A stretch of DNA of 64,000 bases from Flagellimonas profundi (GTDB lineage: Bacteria > Bacteroidota > Bacteroidia > Flavobacteriales > Flavobacteriaceae), in contig NZ_JAFLNM010000002.1 in NCBI RefSeq assembly GCF_017313275.1, positions 62,001 through 126,000 on the forward strand. The letters run 5' to 3'. Within the stretch, counting starts at the first letter, position 1. Every line of letters starts with the position of its first letter. Below the pieces are notes generated by a model. The model ran no database searches, had not been told where the DNA came from, and was given only the letters and a program-made list of their open reading frames with translations. Position numbers and translations under genes: made by a program. Below are positions 27,326 through 38,808 of the stretch, piece after piece.

Positions 27326-28993
27326 ATGACCGATTTGCAAATCGCCAAAGGTGTTTCTTTGAAACACATATCTTCCATTGCCGAAAAATTTGGAATAGAC
27401 CCCGATAACATTGAAATGTTCGGGAAATTTAAGGCCAAACTTCCATTACAAGCCATAAATCGTGAAAAAGCCCAAAAGAGCAATCTTATTTTGGTATCGG
27501 CCATTTCCCCAACTCCTGCAGGAGAAGGTAAAACTACCATGTCCATTGGTCTTTCCGAAGGACTGAACCGTTTGGACAAAAAATCGACGGTCGTTTTACG
27601 GGAGCCCTCCTTGGGACCTGTTTTTGGTATAAAAGGAGGTGCAACAGGAGGTGGATATTCCCAAGTACTTCCCATGGAGGACATCAACCTACATTTTACG
27701 GGGGATTTCGCAGCCATTGAAAAGGCACATAATCTATTATCTGCAATTATTGACAACAATATCCAGAGTAAGACCAATTCTCTACTATTAGACCCTAGAA
27801 CCATTGGCTGGAAGAGGGTGATGGATATGAACGACCGCTCCTTACGCCATATTATCGTAGGACTTGGTGGAACAACCTCCGGCGTTCCAAGGGAAACTGG
27901 TTTTGACATTACCGCAGCTTCCGAGATTATGGCCATTCTATGCTTGGCGGAAAGTCTTACCGATTTAAAAGAACGATTGGGAAATATTTTTGTGGGCTAC
28001 ACCTACGACAAAAAACCCATTTACGCCAAAGACCTAAAGGCCGAGGGGGCCATGGCCGCTTTATTAAAAGATGCCATAAAACCGAATTTGGTACAGACCA
28101 TCGAAGGAAACCCAGCCATTATCCATGGTGGGCCCTTTGCCAATATTGCACAGGGCACCAACTCCGTAATTGCGACCCTAATGGGCATGTCGCATTCCGA
28201 TTATACCGTCACCGAAGCAGGATTCGGTTTTGATCTAGGAGCTGAAAAATTCTTCGACATTAAATGCCAAAGTGCGGGTTTAAAGCCAAAGGCCGTAGTA
28301 CTTACCACTACCATTCGTGCCTTAAAATACCACGGTGGGGTAGATTTAAAATCCTTGACAGAACCCAATGTGGAAGCTTTGAAAAAAGGATTGCCGAATT
28401 TGGAAAAACACTTGGAAAACATAACGAAGTTCAAAGTAGTTCCCGTAATAGCCATCAATAAATTTGTATCGGATACAGATGAAGAGATACAAGTAATCAT
28501 GGAATTGGCCGCTTCGAAAGGTATACGTGTGGCTGTTGCCAATGTTTGGGCCAAAGGGGGCGAAGGTGCTGAAGATTTGGCTAAAAAAGTTATTGAAATC
28601 GTTGAATCCGGCACTTCGGCATTCAAACCGCTTTACGATTGGGAATCCAGTGTAAAAGATAAAATTGCGACTATTGCCACGGAAATCTATGGTGCGGAGT
28701 ATGTCGACTACACCTCAAAAGCCAAAGCCGACCTCAGAAAAATTGCTGATCTAGGTTTGGAACAATTACCGGTTTGTATTGCCAAAACACAAAAATCCCT
28801 ATCTGACAATCCAAAGCTGTTGGGCAGGCCAAAGGATTTCATCATCACGGTACGGGAAATAGAGATTGCGCTCGGTGCAGGTTTCTTGATTCCGATTACG
28901 GGTAATATTATGCGCATGCCAGGGTTACCGGCACATCCAGCATCCGAAGGCATCGACATTAACGACAATGGTGAAATTACGGGCTTGTTTTAA
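27326..28993 (+). CDS. fhs: Formate--tetrahydrofolate ligase
   Basis: Makes 10-formyl-THF from formate, THF and ATP in one-carbon metabolism. The 555-residue product has a P-loop-like TPAGEGKTT (64-72), EPSLGPVFGIKGGATGGGYSQVLPMEDINLHFTGD, and the C-terminal VREIEIALGAGFLIPITGNIMRMPGLPAHPASEGID. The ATG at 27326 (MTDLQIAKGVSL) gives the usual length and start; GTG 27296 and ATG 27305 would add ten or seven residues not expected from the family. A small inverted repeat (GACAT-acaa-ATGTC) lies upstream. It ends 3 bp before the convergent glycyl-tRNA synthetase. Confidence 0.97.
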   Translation: MTDLQIAKGVSLKHISSIAEKFGIDPDNIEMFGKFKAKLPLQAINREKAQKSNLILVSAISPTPAGEGKTTMSIGLSEGLNRLDKKSTVVLREPSLGPVFGIKGGATGGGYSQVLPMEDINLHFTGDFAAIEKAHNLLSAIIDNNIQSKTNSLLLDPRTIGWKRVMDMNDRSLRHIIVGLGGTTSGVPRETGFDITAASEIMAILCLAESLTDLKERLGNIFVGYTYDKKPIYAKDLKAEGAMAALLKDAIKPNLVQTIEGNPAIIHGGPFANIAQGTNSVIATLMGMSHSDYTVTEAGFGFDLGAEKFFDIKCQSAGLKPKAVVLTTTIRALKYHGGVDLKSLTEPNVEALKKGLPNLEKHLENITKFKVVPVIAINKFVSDTDEEIQVIMELAASKGIRVAVANVWAKGGEGAEDLAKKVIEIVESGTSAFKPLYDWESSVKDKIATIATEIYGAEYVDYTSKAKADLRKIADLGLEQLPVCIAKTQKSLSDNPKLLGRPKDFIITVREIEIALGAGFLIPITGNIMRMPGLPAHPASEGIDINDNGEITGLF

Positions 28994-28996
28994 ACC

Positions 28997-30538
28997 TTAG
29001 ATTTTCTGTAACCAGTAGCGCATGTCCACCTCTTTGGAGATGATTTCTTTCACCTCTGAAAGTTTCACGCGCTTTTGTTCCATGGTATCCCTGTGCCTTA
29101 TGGTTACCGTATCATCTTCCAATGTCTGATGATCTATGGTTACACAAAAAGGGGTCCCAGCGGCGTCTTGACGACGGTAACGACGACCTACGGCATCCTT
29201 TTCATCATAATCCACATTGAAATCCCACTTGAGCTCGTCCACCAACTTTTGGGCAACTTCTGGAAGTCCGTCCCTTTTCAACAATGGAAGAACGGCCACC
29301 TTGTTCGGCGCCAAAACAGCTGGAATCTTAAGTACAGTACGCGTGGTACCATTTTCGAGTTCCTCTTCCTGTAGCGAATTGGAAAAAACTGCCAAGAACA
29401 TACGGTCCAATCCTATGGAAGTTTCCAACACATAAGGAGTATAGCTCTTGTTTTCCTCGTGATCGAAATACTGGAGTTTTTTTCCGGAATATTCTTCATG
29501 TTTGCTCAAATCGAAATCGGTACGGGAATGGATTCCTTCCAGTTCCTTGAATCCGAATGGGAACCTAAACTCAATATCAGCGGCAGCATCGGCGTAATGA
29601 GCCAATTTTTCATGATCGTGGAAACGGTAGTTGTCCTCTCCCATTCCAAGGGAAAGGTGCCATTTCATTCGTTTTTCCTTCCAGGCTTCGTACCACTCCA
29701 ATTGGGTTCCAGGCTTTATGAAGAATTGCATCTCCATCTGTTCAAATTCCCTCATACGGAAGATAAACTGACGGGCAACAATCTCGTTACGGAAGGCTTT
29801 ACCTGTTTGGGCAATCCCGAACGGAATCTTCATCCTTCCGGTTTTCTGAACATTTAAAAAGTTGACGAATATACCTTGTGCGGTTTCTGGACGAAGGTAT
29901 AGATCCATTGCACTATCGGCAGAAGCTCCCAATTTGGTTCCGAACATTAGGTTGAACTGCTTTACATCAGTCCAGTTTTTTGATCCAGAGAGGGGACACG
30001 CTATCTCCAATTCCTCAATCAAGGCTTTTACATCGGCCAAATCTTCATTCTCGAGGGATTTCCCCATTCTTTTTAGAATGGAATCGGCTTTCTCTTGATA
30101 GCCCAGCACCCTATTATTGGTAGAAAGGAATTGTTCCTTGTCAAAACTATCACCAAATCGCTTGGCCGCTTTTTTTACCTCTTTTTCAATCTTGGCTTCA
30201 ATCTTGGCGACATAATCTTCAATCAAAACATCGGCACGGTACCTTTTTTTGGAATCCTTGTTATCTATTAAAGGGTCATTGAAGGCATCAACGTGGCCAG
30301 AAGCCTTCCAAGTAGTTGGGTGCATAAATATGGCGGCATCGATGCCCACGATATTCTCATTGAGCTGAACCATGGCCTTCCACCAATATTCGCGAATGTT
30401 CTTCTTTAGCTCGGCACCGTTCTGACCGTAGTCGTAAACTGCACTGAGTCCATCATAAATCTCACTGGATTGAAATACATAACCGTACTCCTTTGCGTGG
30501 GAGATAACTTTCTTAAAAATGTCTTCCTGATTTGCCAT
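28997..30538 (-). CDS. glyS: Glycine--tRNA ligase (single-chain class II type)
   Basis: Charges tRNA-Gly. The 513-residue protein is the alpha2-type GlyRS (as in eukaryotes, archaea and Bacteroidota), not the alpha2beta2 bacterial form. Evidence: DIFKKVISHAKEYGYVFQSSEIYDGLSAVYDYGQNG, class II motif 2 AFRNEIVARQFIFRMREFEQMEMQFF (G-K-AFRNEI), motif 3 ETSIGLDRMFLAVF, and the C-terminal anticodon-binding domain with RYRRQDAAGTPFCVTIDHQTLEDDTVTIRHRDTMEQ. A -7 box TATTTTTG ends only 4 bp before the ATG. The symbol varies between databases (glyS, glyQS). Confidence 0.97.
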   Translation of the reverse strand: MANQEDIFKKVISHAKEYGYVFQSSEIYDGLSAVYDYGQNGAELKKNIREYWWKAMVQLNENIVGIDAAIFMHPTTWKASGHVDAFNDPLIDNKDSKKRYRADVLIEDYVAKIEAKIEKEVKKAAKRFGDSFDKEQFLSTNNRVLGYQEKADSILKRMGKSLENEDLADVKALIEELEIACPLSGSKNWTDVKQFNLMFGTKLGASADSAMDLYLRPETAQGIFVNFLNVQKTGRMKIPFGIAQTGKAFRNEIVARQFIFRMREFEQMEMQFFIKPGTQLEWYEAWKEKRMKWHLSLGMGEDNYRFHDHEKLAHYADAAADIEFRFPFGFKELEGIHSRTDFDLSKHEEYSGKKLQYFDHEENKSYTPYVLETSIGLDRMFLAVFSNSLQEEELENGTTRTVLKIPAVLAPNKVAVLPLLKRDGLPEVAQKLVDELKWDFNVDYDEKDAVGRRYRRQDAAGTPFCVTIDHQTLEDDTVTIRHRDTMEQKRVKLSEVKEIISKEVDMRYWLQKI

Positions 30539-30542
30539 TGGG

Positions 30543-30550
30543 CAAAAATA
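30543..30550 (-). promoter_or_regulatory. Candidate glyS promoter, -7 box TATTTTTG, probably leaderless
   Basis: A perfect TAnnTTTG on the minus strand ends 4 bp before the GlyRS ATG. If used, the transcript would begin on the start codon or one base before it. Confidence 0.45.
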
Positions 30551-30574
30551 GAATTTTACCCAAAAAGTAGTATG

Positions 30575-31471
30575 CTATTTCAGCTGAAATTCAGTTGAAG
30601 CCAACAATCTTTCGTTCTCAAATACATTTAAGGTATAAATTCCTTCGGGCAAAGATCCTTCAGGAACGGTGATGGCATCGCAAATACTGATTTCTTTTCC
30701 AGTATAAACGATCTCCACTTTTTTGCTGTACGTGTTTCCGCTTACCGAAATGGTATTGGCATTATCCTCGATTATGGCCATATTGGGGTCCAAGAACTGA
30801 AGGTATAGCACTTTGATATCGCCATCGGAATTGGGGTCGCTCAAAATAGTAACACATCCCCTCAGCTTTTCGATCACCGAAGCCTTATTGGTTTTTATGG
30901 GCCTGCCTGCCCTTAGTCTAAACCCACTACCCTCGGCATCCTGCAGTTTTAGATAACTTTTGATTCGCAATTCACGAGTAAGTTCCTTATTGGTCTCGCG
31001 AAGCAAAGATTCGGTTTGTTGCATGCTACTGGCCCTCCCTCGAAGCTCCTCGAGTTGCTTTAAGGTTTCATCATATTTGCTGGCCAATAAGCTATTGTTA
31101 TACCTAAGAAAATTATTTTTGAGCTTTAAACTGTCAAATCGCAATTCCAATTTCCGAAGTTCTTTTCTGGTTTCCTTTAATTTGGTGATGCTGAAGTTTA
31201 ACCTTCCTACCGAATCCAACAATTGCTGAACCCTAAAGCGTGAGGTCTGCAACTCAATTTCATTTACTTCATTCAATCCGGACAAACGGTCAACTTCCGC
31301 TCGCATCAAGGTAAGGTCTTTCACCAAAAGTGACTTCTCCTCCTCCAAATAGATCATTTGGTTTTTGGATTGGGCGTAGCTGTAATAAAAGGCAATAAGA
31401 ATCCCCACAATTACCGCGGCCATTGCGGCAAAGATAATTTTGTAGTTGAAATTGTTATCTTGGGAGTTCAT
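30575..31471 (-). CDS. Membrane-anchored coiled-coil protein of unknown function
   Basis: A 298-residue protein, not recognised. An N-terminal hydrophobic anchor (about 11-33, FAAMAAVIVGILIAFYY) is followed by a long predicted coiled coil (about 38-170, rich in L/E/K heptads, e.g. KLKETRKELRKLELRFDSLKLKNN), then a C-terminal beta-rich domain (about 180-298) ending with EGIYTLNVFENERLLASTEFQLK, an Ig-like carbohydrate or extracellular fold. The C-terminus is probably periplasmic. Starts 33 bp from the divergent comF-like gene; glyS is 36 bp downstream on the same strand. Confidence 0.7.
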   Translation of the reverse strand: MNSQDNNFNYKIIFAAMAAVIVGILIAFYYSYAQSKNQMIYLEEEKSLLVKDLTLMRAEVDRLSGLNEVNEIELQTSRFRVQQLLDSVGRLNFSITKLKETRKELRKLELRFDSLKLKNNFLRYNNSLLASKYDETLKQLEELRGRASSMQQTESLLRETNKELTRELRIKSYLKLQDAEGSGFRLRAGRPIKTNKASVIEKLRGCVTILSDPNSDGDIKVLYLQFLDPNMAIIEDNANTISVSGNTYSKKVEIVYTGKEISICDAITVPEGSLPEGIYTLNVFENERLLASTEFQLK

Positions 31472-31504
31472 GGGGTTGACAGACTACTCTAAAATGTAAA
31501 AGAT

Positions 31505-32218
31505 TTGACACCAAAAAGGTTGGCTAAGATAATAAACGAGATTAACAACATCCTATTGCCAAGGGTATGTTTTGGATGTAATGCCCAATTATTTAGTGGA
31601 GAACACATTTTGTGTACCGTTTGTCGACACGATGTGCCGCTCACCGATCATAACTATCTGGAAGAAAATGCAGTGGACCGTATATTTTATGGGAGAACTC
31701 CTATAAAAAAGGCGGCTTCTTTTGTTTTTTTCTCAAAAAATGGGCACATAAAAAATATGTTGCACTGGTTGAAATATAAAAATCAGGAACAAATCGGTAG
31801 CTTTTTTGGAGAATGGTGCGGCACCCATTTCAAGGAAAATGGACAACTAAAATATATTGATGCTGTGGTACCCGTTCCTTTACATCCAAAAAAATTGAAG
31901 AAACGTGGTTACAATCAAGTGGCATTATTTGCCAAAACAATAGCTGACCATATTGGAGCCGAATATTGTGATGATTGGCTGATAAAAGTGAAGAACATAA
32001 AAACCCAGACCAAAAAAGGCCGACAAGGTCGTTGGGAAAGTTCCAAAAATGCATTTCAACTCAATGAATCCCAAATTCAAAAAAAATATAACCATATCCT
32101 TTTGGTGGACGACGTCATCACTACCGGAGCTACCATCGAATCTTGTGCACACACGCTCCTTCAACAAAATGATTTGGAAATTTCCGTTTTGAGCATGGCC
32201 ATGGTGCCAGAGGGTTAA
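31505..32218 (+). CDS. comF: ComF family protein (phosphoribosyltransferase-like)
   Basis: A 237-residue protein with an N-terminal four-cysteine zinc ribbon (C22, C25, C37, C40) and a PRTase domain whose PRPP-binding loop HILLVDDVITTGAT is around residue 196. It matches ComF/GntX proteins; in competent bacteria ComF helps DNA uptake, elsewhere the role is open. The start is TTG at 31505; no in-frame ATG exists before the zinc ribbon, so a non-ATG start is likely. Confidence 0.87.
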   Translation: MTPKRLAKIINEINNILLPRVCFGCNAQLFSGEHILCTVCRHDVPLTDHNYLEENAVDRIFYGRTPIKKAASFVFFSKNGHIKNMLHWLKYKNQEQIGSFFGEWCGTHFKENGQLKYIDAVVPVPLHPKKLKKRGYNQVALFAKTIADHIGAEYCDDWLIKVKNIKTQTKKGRQGRWESSKNAFQLNESQIQKKYNHILLVDDVITTGATIESCAHTLLQQNDLEISVLSMAMVPEG

Positions 32219-32283
32219 AATTTACTAATGCGGGGTTTCATTTTTTAAATTAGTTGTTTCTTTGTTCCACATTATTTTTAGGC

Positions 32284-33903
32284 ATGGTGCACTTAAAAAA
32301 ATTGTTGGGACTTCTTTTTTTTACTTTTATGGTTATGGCCTTATGGCAATGTGCCAAAAGGGGTTCTCCAAGTGGTGGCCCAAAAGACACTACACCTCCG
32401 GAGTTAGTTAGGGCCGAACCTGAAAATTTCACCACAAATTTCAAGGCAAAAAAAATACGTCTTTATTTTGATGAACTCATCAAGTTGGAGGATGTACAAA
32501 ACCAATTGGTGGTCTCCCCTCCGTTTAAGAACGCAGCGGAAATAACCCCAATGGGTACCCCAAGCAAGTATATTGAGTTGATTATTAAGGATACCCTTAG
32601 GGAAAACACAACTTATACCATCAATTTCGGTCAAAGTATTGTGGACAACAACGAAGGGAATCCCAATAGTTTTTTGAGCTATGTGTTCTCAACGGGCGAC
32701 TATTTGGATTCGCTAACACTTTCGGGTGCCGTAAAAGATGCCGTCAACAGAAAAGCGGATGAGTTTATCAGTGTAATGCTTTATGCTATTGATAGCACTT
32801 ATAGCGATTCCATCATCTACAAAGAACCGCCTCTGTACATCACAAATACAGGTGATAGTCTTCCTCTTTTTGAATTGCAGAACCTGAAAGCGGGAAAGTA
32901 TGCCCTATTTGGCCTAAAAGATGTGAACAAGAACAACATGTTCGACCAAGGACAGGATAAAATCGGATTTATTGAAGATACCATTACCATACCAACAGAC
33001 TCCATCTACTTATTGAACCTGTTCAGGGAAGAGTTAAATTATAAAGCTTCCGTGCCAAGCCTGGTTGCCAAGAACAAGATTATTTTCGGATATCAGGGAG
33101 ACCATAGGGATATGGACATTCAAACCTTGACTTCGCTACCCGACTCCGTTACAACCACTATTTTAAAAGAATGGGACAAGGACACCTTGAATTATTGGTT
33201 CACCCCGACCGAATTGGATTCCATTAATTTTACGGTTGAGAACGAAAAGGCACAGGTGTTGGACACTTTTACCGTAAAAATGAGAGACCTGCCCTTGGAT
33301 TCCCTAAAACTTACCTCATCCGCTAGCGGAAAGTTTGATTTTGAAGATACATTCAGTGTTTTGGCCAATACGCCCATTGCTACATTGGACACCAGTAACA
33401 TTTCCTTACTAGTCAGTGACTCCATTCCAGCCAGCTATACCTATACCCTAGATACATTAAAAAATAAGGTGGATTTTGATTTTGAATTGGAGCCCAACCA
33501 AAAATATTCCTTTGTCCTTTTACCGGGTGCCATCACCGATTTTTTTGGGGTACAGAACGATTCGCTTGATTACAATATGTCCACAGGGAGTTATGCTGAC
33601 TATGGTAACCTAAGAATAGTTTTAGGAGGCGATGTAACTTATCCCGTAATAATGCAATTAACCAATGAAAAAGGGGAGGTACAACGAGAAATCATCGCTT
33701 CTGAATCCCAAATCTTTGAGTTCAACAATTTGAATCCCGGTAAATACGTGGCCCGAGTAATTTTGGATGAAAACGGAAATGGCAAATTGGATACGGGCAA
33801 TTATCTAAAAAAGATCCAACCCGAAAGCGTAAGTTATTACCCGGGAGTTATTGATGTCAGGGCCAACTGGGAAATGGAAGAAACCTTTATCCTATCAAAT
33901 TAA
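32284..33903 (+). CDS. Lipoprotein with Ig-like (Big_5/SbsA-type) domain
   Basis: A 539-residue surface or periplasmic lipoprotein: hydrophobic signal with lipobox ALWQC (Cys23). The N-terminal about 35-140 region (PSGGPKDTTPPELVRAEPENFTTNFKAKKIRLYFDELIKLEDVQNQLVVSPPF ... YTINFGQSIVDNNEGN) is a Big_5-type Ig-like domain. Internal repeats of AGKYALFGLKDVNKNNMFDQGQD and GKYVARVILDENGNGKLDTG type suggest two further Ig-like or CnaB-like units. Function unknown; the family is frequent in Bacteroidota. The frame can extend to TTG 32254; the ATG at 32284 puts the signal peptide first. The 3' end overlaps the convergent amidase gene by 17 bp. Confidence 0.85.
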   Translation: MVHLKKLLGLLFFTFMVMALWQCAKRGSPSGGPKDTTPPELVRAEPENFTTNFKAKKIRLYFDELIKLEDVQNQLVVSPPFKNAAEITPMGTPSKYIELIIKDTLRENTTYTINFGQSIVDNNEGNPNSFLSYVFSTGDYLDSLTLSGAVKDAVNRKADEFISVMLYAIDSTYSDSIIYKEPPLYITNTGDSLPLFELQNLKAGKYALFGLKDVNKNNMFDQGQDKIGFIEDTITIPTDSIYLLNLFREELNYKASVPSLVAKNKIIFGYQGDHRDMDIQTLTSLPDSVTTTILKEWDKDTLNYWFTPTELDSINFTVENEKAQVLDTFTVKMRDLPLDSLKLTSSASGKFDFEDTFSVLANTPIATLDTSNISLLVSDSIPASYTYTLDTLKNKVDFDFELEPNQKYSFVLLPGAITDFFGVQNDSLDYNMSTGSYADYGNLRIVLGGDVTYPVIMQLTNEKGEVQREIIASESQIFEFNNLNPGKYVARVILDENGNGKLDTGNYLKKIQPESVSYYPGVIDVRANWEMEETFILSN

Positions 33904-34663
33904 AGCGGTCCCTATCCTCCAAAAACCTCAATTTTTTTCTTGTTGACTCAATATGTTCTTTATCCAAAGTAGCATACAGAATTTTTTCATCTTCAGAAAA
34001 AGCCAAGGTTTTGCCCAAAACGTCATAAACTGCGGAATGACCGGGGTATTCAAAATCCAGCCCGTCCGTTCCAGTTCGGTTTACACCAATACAATAAGCC
34101 ATATTTTCAATAGCCCTTGCCTTTAGAAGTGTATCCCAAGCATTGATTCTTTTTTTGGGCCAATTGGCCACATAGATCAACACATCATAATCCTCCGTAT
34201 TTCTGGCCCAAACAGGAAAGCGCAGGTCATAACAGATCATAGGGCAAATTTTGAACCCGTTGTATTCAAAAATTAGTTTTTCACGACCCGCCTCGTAAAC
34301 TTCATCTTCACCAGCTAGGGTAAAGGTGTGTTTTTTATCATAGATTTTGGTATGCCCTTTTGGTGATGTAAAATATAATCGATTGAAAAATTTGCCGTTT
34401 TCTTGAAAAACAATGCTTCCTACAAGCGCTTTATTTTGTTGTTGGGCAATTTGTTTCATCCATCTTACCGTACCCTCTCCTTCAGATAGTTGAATGTTTT
34501 CAGGTTTCATGGTAAACCCCGTAGTGAACATTTCTGGCAGTACGATCAAATCCACATCATCAGGAATGCTCGCTATTTTCTTTTCAAACATTTTTCGATT
34601 GCTTACCGGGTCTTCCCAATATAAATCAGTTTGAATCAAAGCAGTGTTCAAGGTTGCGGGCAT
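33887..34663 (-). CDS. Omega-amidase (YafV-like nitrilase-fold amidohydrolase)
   Basis: A 258-residue carbon-nitrogen hydrolase. The E-K-C triad is visible: E44 (VLPEMFTTGF), K109 (YDKKHTF) and C143 (MICYDLRFPVWARN). The YafV/omega-amidase group deaminates 2-oxoglutaramate or 2-oxosuccinamate, recycling products of transaminases (family knowledge). The stop of the ankyrin gene directly precedes its ATG (zero gap), so both are on one transcript. Its 3' end overlaps the opposing Ig-like gene. Confidence 0.92.
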   Translation of the reverse strand: MPATLNTALIQTDLYWEDPVSNRKMFEKKIASIPDDVDLIVLPEMFTTGFTMKPENIQLSEGEGTVRWMKQIAQQQNKALVGSIVFQENGKFFNRLYFTSPKGHTKIYDKKHTFTLAGEDEVYEAGREKLIFEYNGFKICPMICYDLRFPVWARNTEDYDVLIYVANWPKKRINAWDTLLKARAIENMAYCIGVNRTGTDGLDFEYPGHSAVYDVLGKTLAFSEDEKILYATLDKEHIESTRKKLRFLEDRDRFNLIG

Positions 34664-35140
34664 CTAGTATTTTTTTAAAAGTTCTTCCAATTCGGTATTT
34701 CCTTGCTCCAGAACAAGGTCCATCGCGGTTTTCCCCCTAGCATCTTTTACAGATGTATCTGCACCATGTTTTAAAAGCAGTTCTGCAATATCCTTTCTGT
34801 TGAAGGTTACGGCATAAATTAGACAAGTGGCCCCCATCGCATTTTTTTGGCTAACATTGGCCCCTGCTTTGATCAATTTTTCTGCAATATTGGTGTATCC
34901 TTTAAAACAAACCCCCATGAGTGCCGTATTACCGGAACCATCCAAGGCGTCCACTTGAGCTCCTTTGTCGAGTAAAAATTGCACCATATCCTCATGGCCA
35001 TAGTATGCCGCCAACAATAAGGGTGTGGACCCTCTTTGGTCTTGGGCCTCCAAAAACTCAGGGGCCTTCTCCAACAGGTTCTCTACCTCTTTTAAGTTCC
35101 CGTTTCTGATGTTATTGAAGAGTTCTTCTTTGTTGCTCAT
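34664..35140 (-). CDS. Ankyrin repeat protein, katG-associated
   Basis: A 158-residue protein made of about four ankyrin repeats (GSTPLLLAAYYGHEDMVQFLLDKGAQVDALD-G-GNTALMGVCFKGYTNIAEKLIKAGANVSQKN, MGATCLIYAVTFNRKDIAELLLKHGADTSVKD). The ATG at 35140 (MSNKEELFNN) is chosen over a longer frame at 35173. It lies 98 bp after katG, separated by a terminator-like hairpin, and abuts the amidase. In Pseudomonas the catalase gene katB has an adjacent ankyrin gene, ankB, needed for full catalase activity; this arrangement invites the same idea here (inference). Confidence 0.85.
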   Translation of the reverse strand: MSNKEELFNNIRNGNLKEVENLLEKAPEFLEAQDQRGSTPLLLAAYYGHEDMVQFLLDKGAQVDALDGSGNTALMGVCFKGYTNIAEKLIKAGANVSQKNAMGATCLIYAVTFNRKDIAELLLKHGADTSVKDARGKTAMDLVLEQGNTELEELLKKY

Positions 35141-35154
35141 AGCTAATTGAAAGT

Positions 35155-35192
35155 TATAAAAAAACTGCCACAACCCTGTAGGCCATGGCAGT
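35155..35192 (-). terminator. Terminator after katG
   Basis: ACTGCCA/TGGCAGT (35164-35170 with 35186-35192) on the minus strand is followed by a T-rich run (TTTTTT). It lies between the katG stop and the ankyrin gene and may let only part of the transcripts continue. Confidence 0.7.
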
Positions 35193-35238
35193 CTTTGTGA
35201 TTGATTTTCTTTTTCTGTTTTATGCCTTGTTGGATTAA

Positions 35239-37590
<2,352 letters not shown>

Positions 37591-37663
37591 AAAAACCTTA
37601 GCTCATATGCTTTTCTTAACAATTATTGGGAAAGCCTATCCTAAAATCCGCGACTAGGTTTTC

Positions 37664-37671
37664 TAACTTTG
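37664..37671 (+). promoter_or_regulatory. Candidate promoter of the SYLF gene, -7 box TAACTTTG
   Basis: Perfect TAnnTTTG on the plus strand, 22 bp before the ATG at 37694. No clear -33 TTG at the preferred spacing. Confidence 0.5.
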
Positions 37672-37693
37672 AGTAACACCAAAAATAAATAGT

Positions 37694-38224
37694 ATGAAAA
37701 CGATAAAATCCATCCTAGTGATCAGTTTACTATTACTAGGAACAAGTGCATTTGCACAAAGTAAAAAAGATAGGAAAATTATGGCGGATGCACAAAAGGC
37801 AAAAACCACCTTGTTGGAGACAAGTCCAGGTTTGGAGCGCTTTTTTGATGAGTCCGCAGGTTATGTGATTTTTCCGAATGTGGGCAAAGGAGGTTTTATT
37901 ATCGGCGGAGCATCGGGCAACGGTGTGGTTTACGAAAATGGCAACGCCGTGGGCATGGCCGACCTTAAAAAACTGAACATCGGACTGCAAGCTGGCGGAC
38001 AGGCCATTATTGAGGTGATTTTCTTTGAAACGGATGTGGACCTACAACGTTTTAAAACCGAAAAATTCCAGTTTGCGGCGGAAACCTCTGCAGTGGCCTT
38101 GAAATCTGGGATTGCCTTTGAGGCCAAATACAAAGATGGGGTAGCCGTTTTTGCCTTGCCCAAAGCAGGCCTAATGGCCGATGCCTCGGTGGGTGGACAA
38201 AAATTCAAGTATAAGGCTTTTTAA
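37694..38224 (+). CDS. SYLF/YSC84 domain protein, secreted
   Basis: A 176-residue exported protein: signal peptide MKTIKSILVISLLLLGTSAFAQ, then a SYLF (lipid-binding YSC84) domain with FFDESAGYVIFPNVGKGGFIIGGASGNGVVYENG, LQAGGQAIIEVIFFETDVDLQRFK and SVGGQKFKYK. Members bind phosphoinositide or other lipids in eukaryotes; bacterial ones are of unknown role, often stress-related. It is divergent from katG and followed by a hairpin terminator. Confidence 0.9.
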   Translation: MKTIKSILVISLLLLGTSAFAQSKKDRKIMADAQKAKTTLLETSPGLERFFDESAGYVIFPNVGKGGFIIGGASGNGVVYENGNAVGMADLKKLNIGLQAGGQAIIEVIFFETDVDLQRFKTEKFQFAAETSAVALKSGIAFEAKYKDGVAVFALPKAGLMADASVGGQKFKYKAF

Positions 38225-38252
38225 GCATTCTGCCATTGTACGTATAAATGGG

Positions 38253-38279
38253 AAGTCCCTTTTAAAAGGGGCTTTTTTT
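38253..38279 (+). terminator. Terminator after the SYLF gene
   Basis: AAGTCCC-ttttaaaa-GGGGCTTTTTTT: GC-rich stem and T-run just before the stop of the convergent hypothetical gene. Confidence 0.8.
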
Positions 38280-38739
38280 ATTGCAACTGTAGTGGAACAG
38301 GGTTTTGCCATTGTATTTCCCTAATCATTTTGTTCCTTTTTCGCTTTTTCAGATAAGAATTGGCCAACAATGGTATTGATACACTGATTTCCATGGTGCC
38401 CAGAGCCATCAATCCTCCTCCAAGAAGAGTTGCACCCATATTTTCACAGAAATCCGTATCATCACAACCACTATCCTGAGAATAAATCAAACTTGCTCCA
38501 GTAAGCATTACCAATCCCAAACCTACAAAAGTACTCCCAATGATAAGACTGTTCTTTCGCTTTCGATCCATATCTAAAATTTCGCGCAACTGTTCTTCGT
38601 TTGTCTCGCTCTGCTCGATAAGATAGGCATAATTAAGCCCAAATTTTTCTAACCGTTGTTGTTGCTTAAGGGAAAAGTCTTGGGCGTACAAATGCATGGA
38701 ACACCAAAAGCCAATTGTAAAATAGATTATAGTTTTCAT
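38278..38739 (-). CDS. Hypothetical exported/membrane protein (153 aa)
   Basis: Not recognised. A signal-like start (MKTIIYFTIGFWCSMHLYAQ) precedes a soluble stretch and two hydrophobic segments (about 62-83, NSLIIGSTFVGLGLVMLTGASLIY, and about 98-123, MGATLLGGGLMALGTMEISVSIPLLAN), ending in a basic tail KKRKRNKMIREIQ. It is the third gene of the 40916-38278 unit. The second, hydrophobic part resembles a small pore- or membrane-associated protein, but this is only a shape impression. Confidence 0.65.
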   Translation of the reverse strand: MKTIIYFTIGFWCSMHLYAQDFSLKQQQRLEKFGLNYAYLIEQSETNEEQLREILDMDRKRKNSLIIGSTFVGLGLVMLTGASLIYSQDSGCDDTDFCENMGATLLGGGLMALGTMEISVSIPLLANSYLKKRKRNKMIREIQWQNPVPLQLQ

Positions 38740-38808
38740 GGTATTATTTTAATTTGTTTAGAAAACCTGCTCCTTTAGGGGTTGGGCATTATAATTGAAC
38801 TCCTTGCA

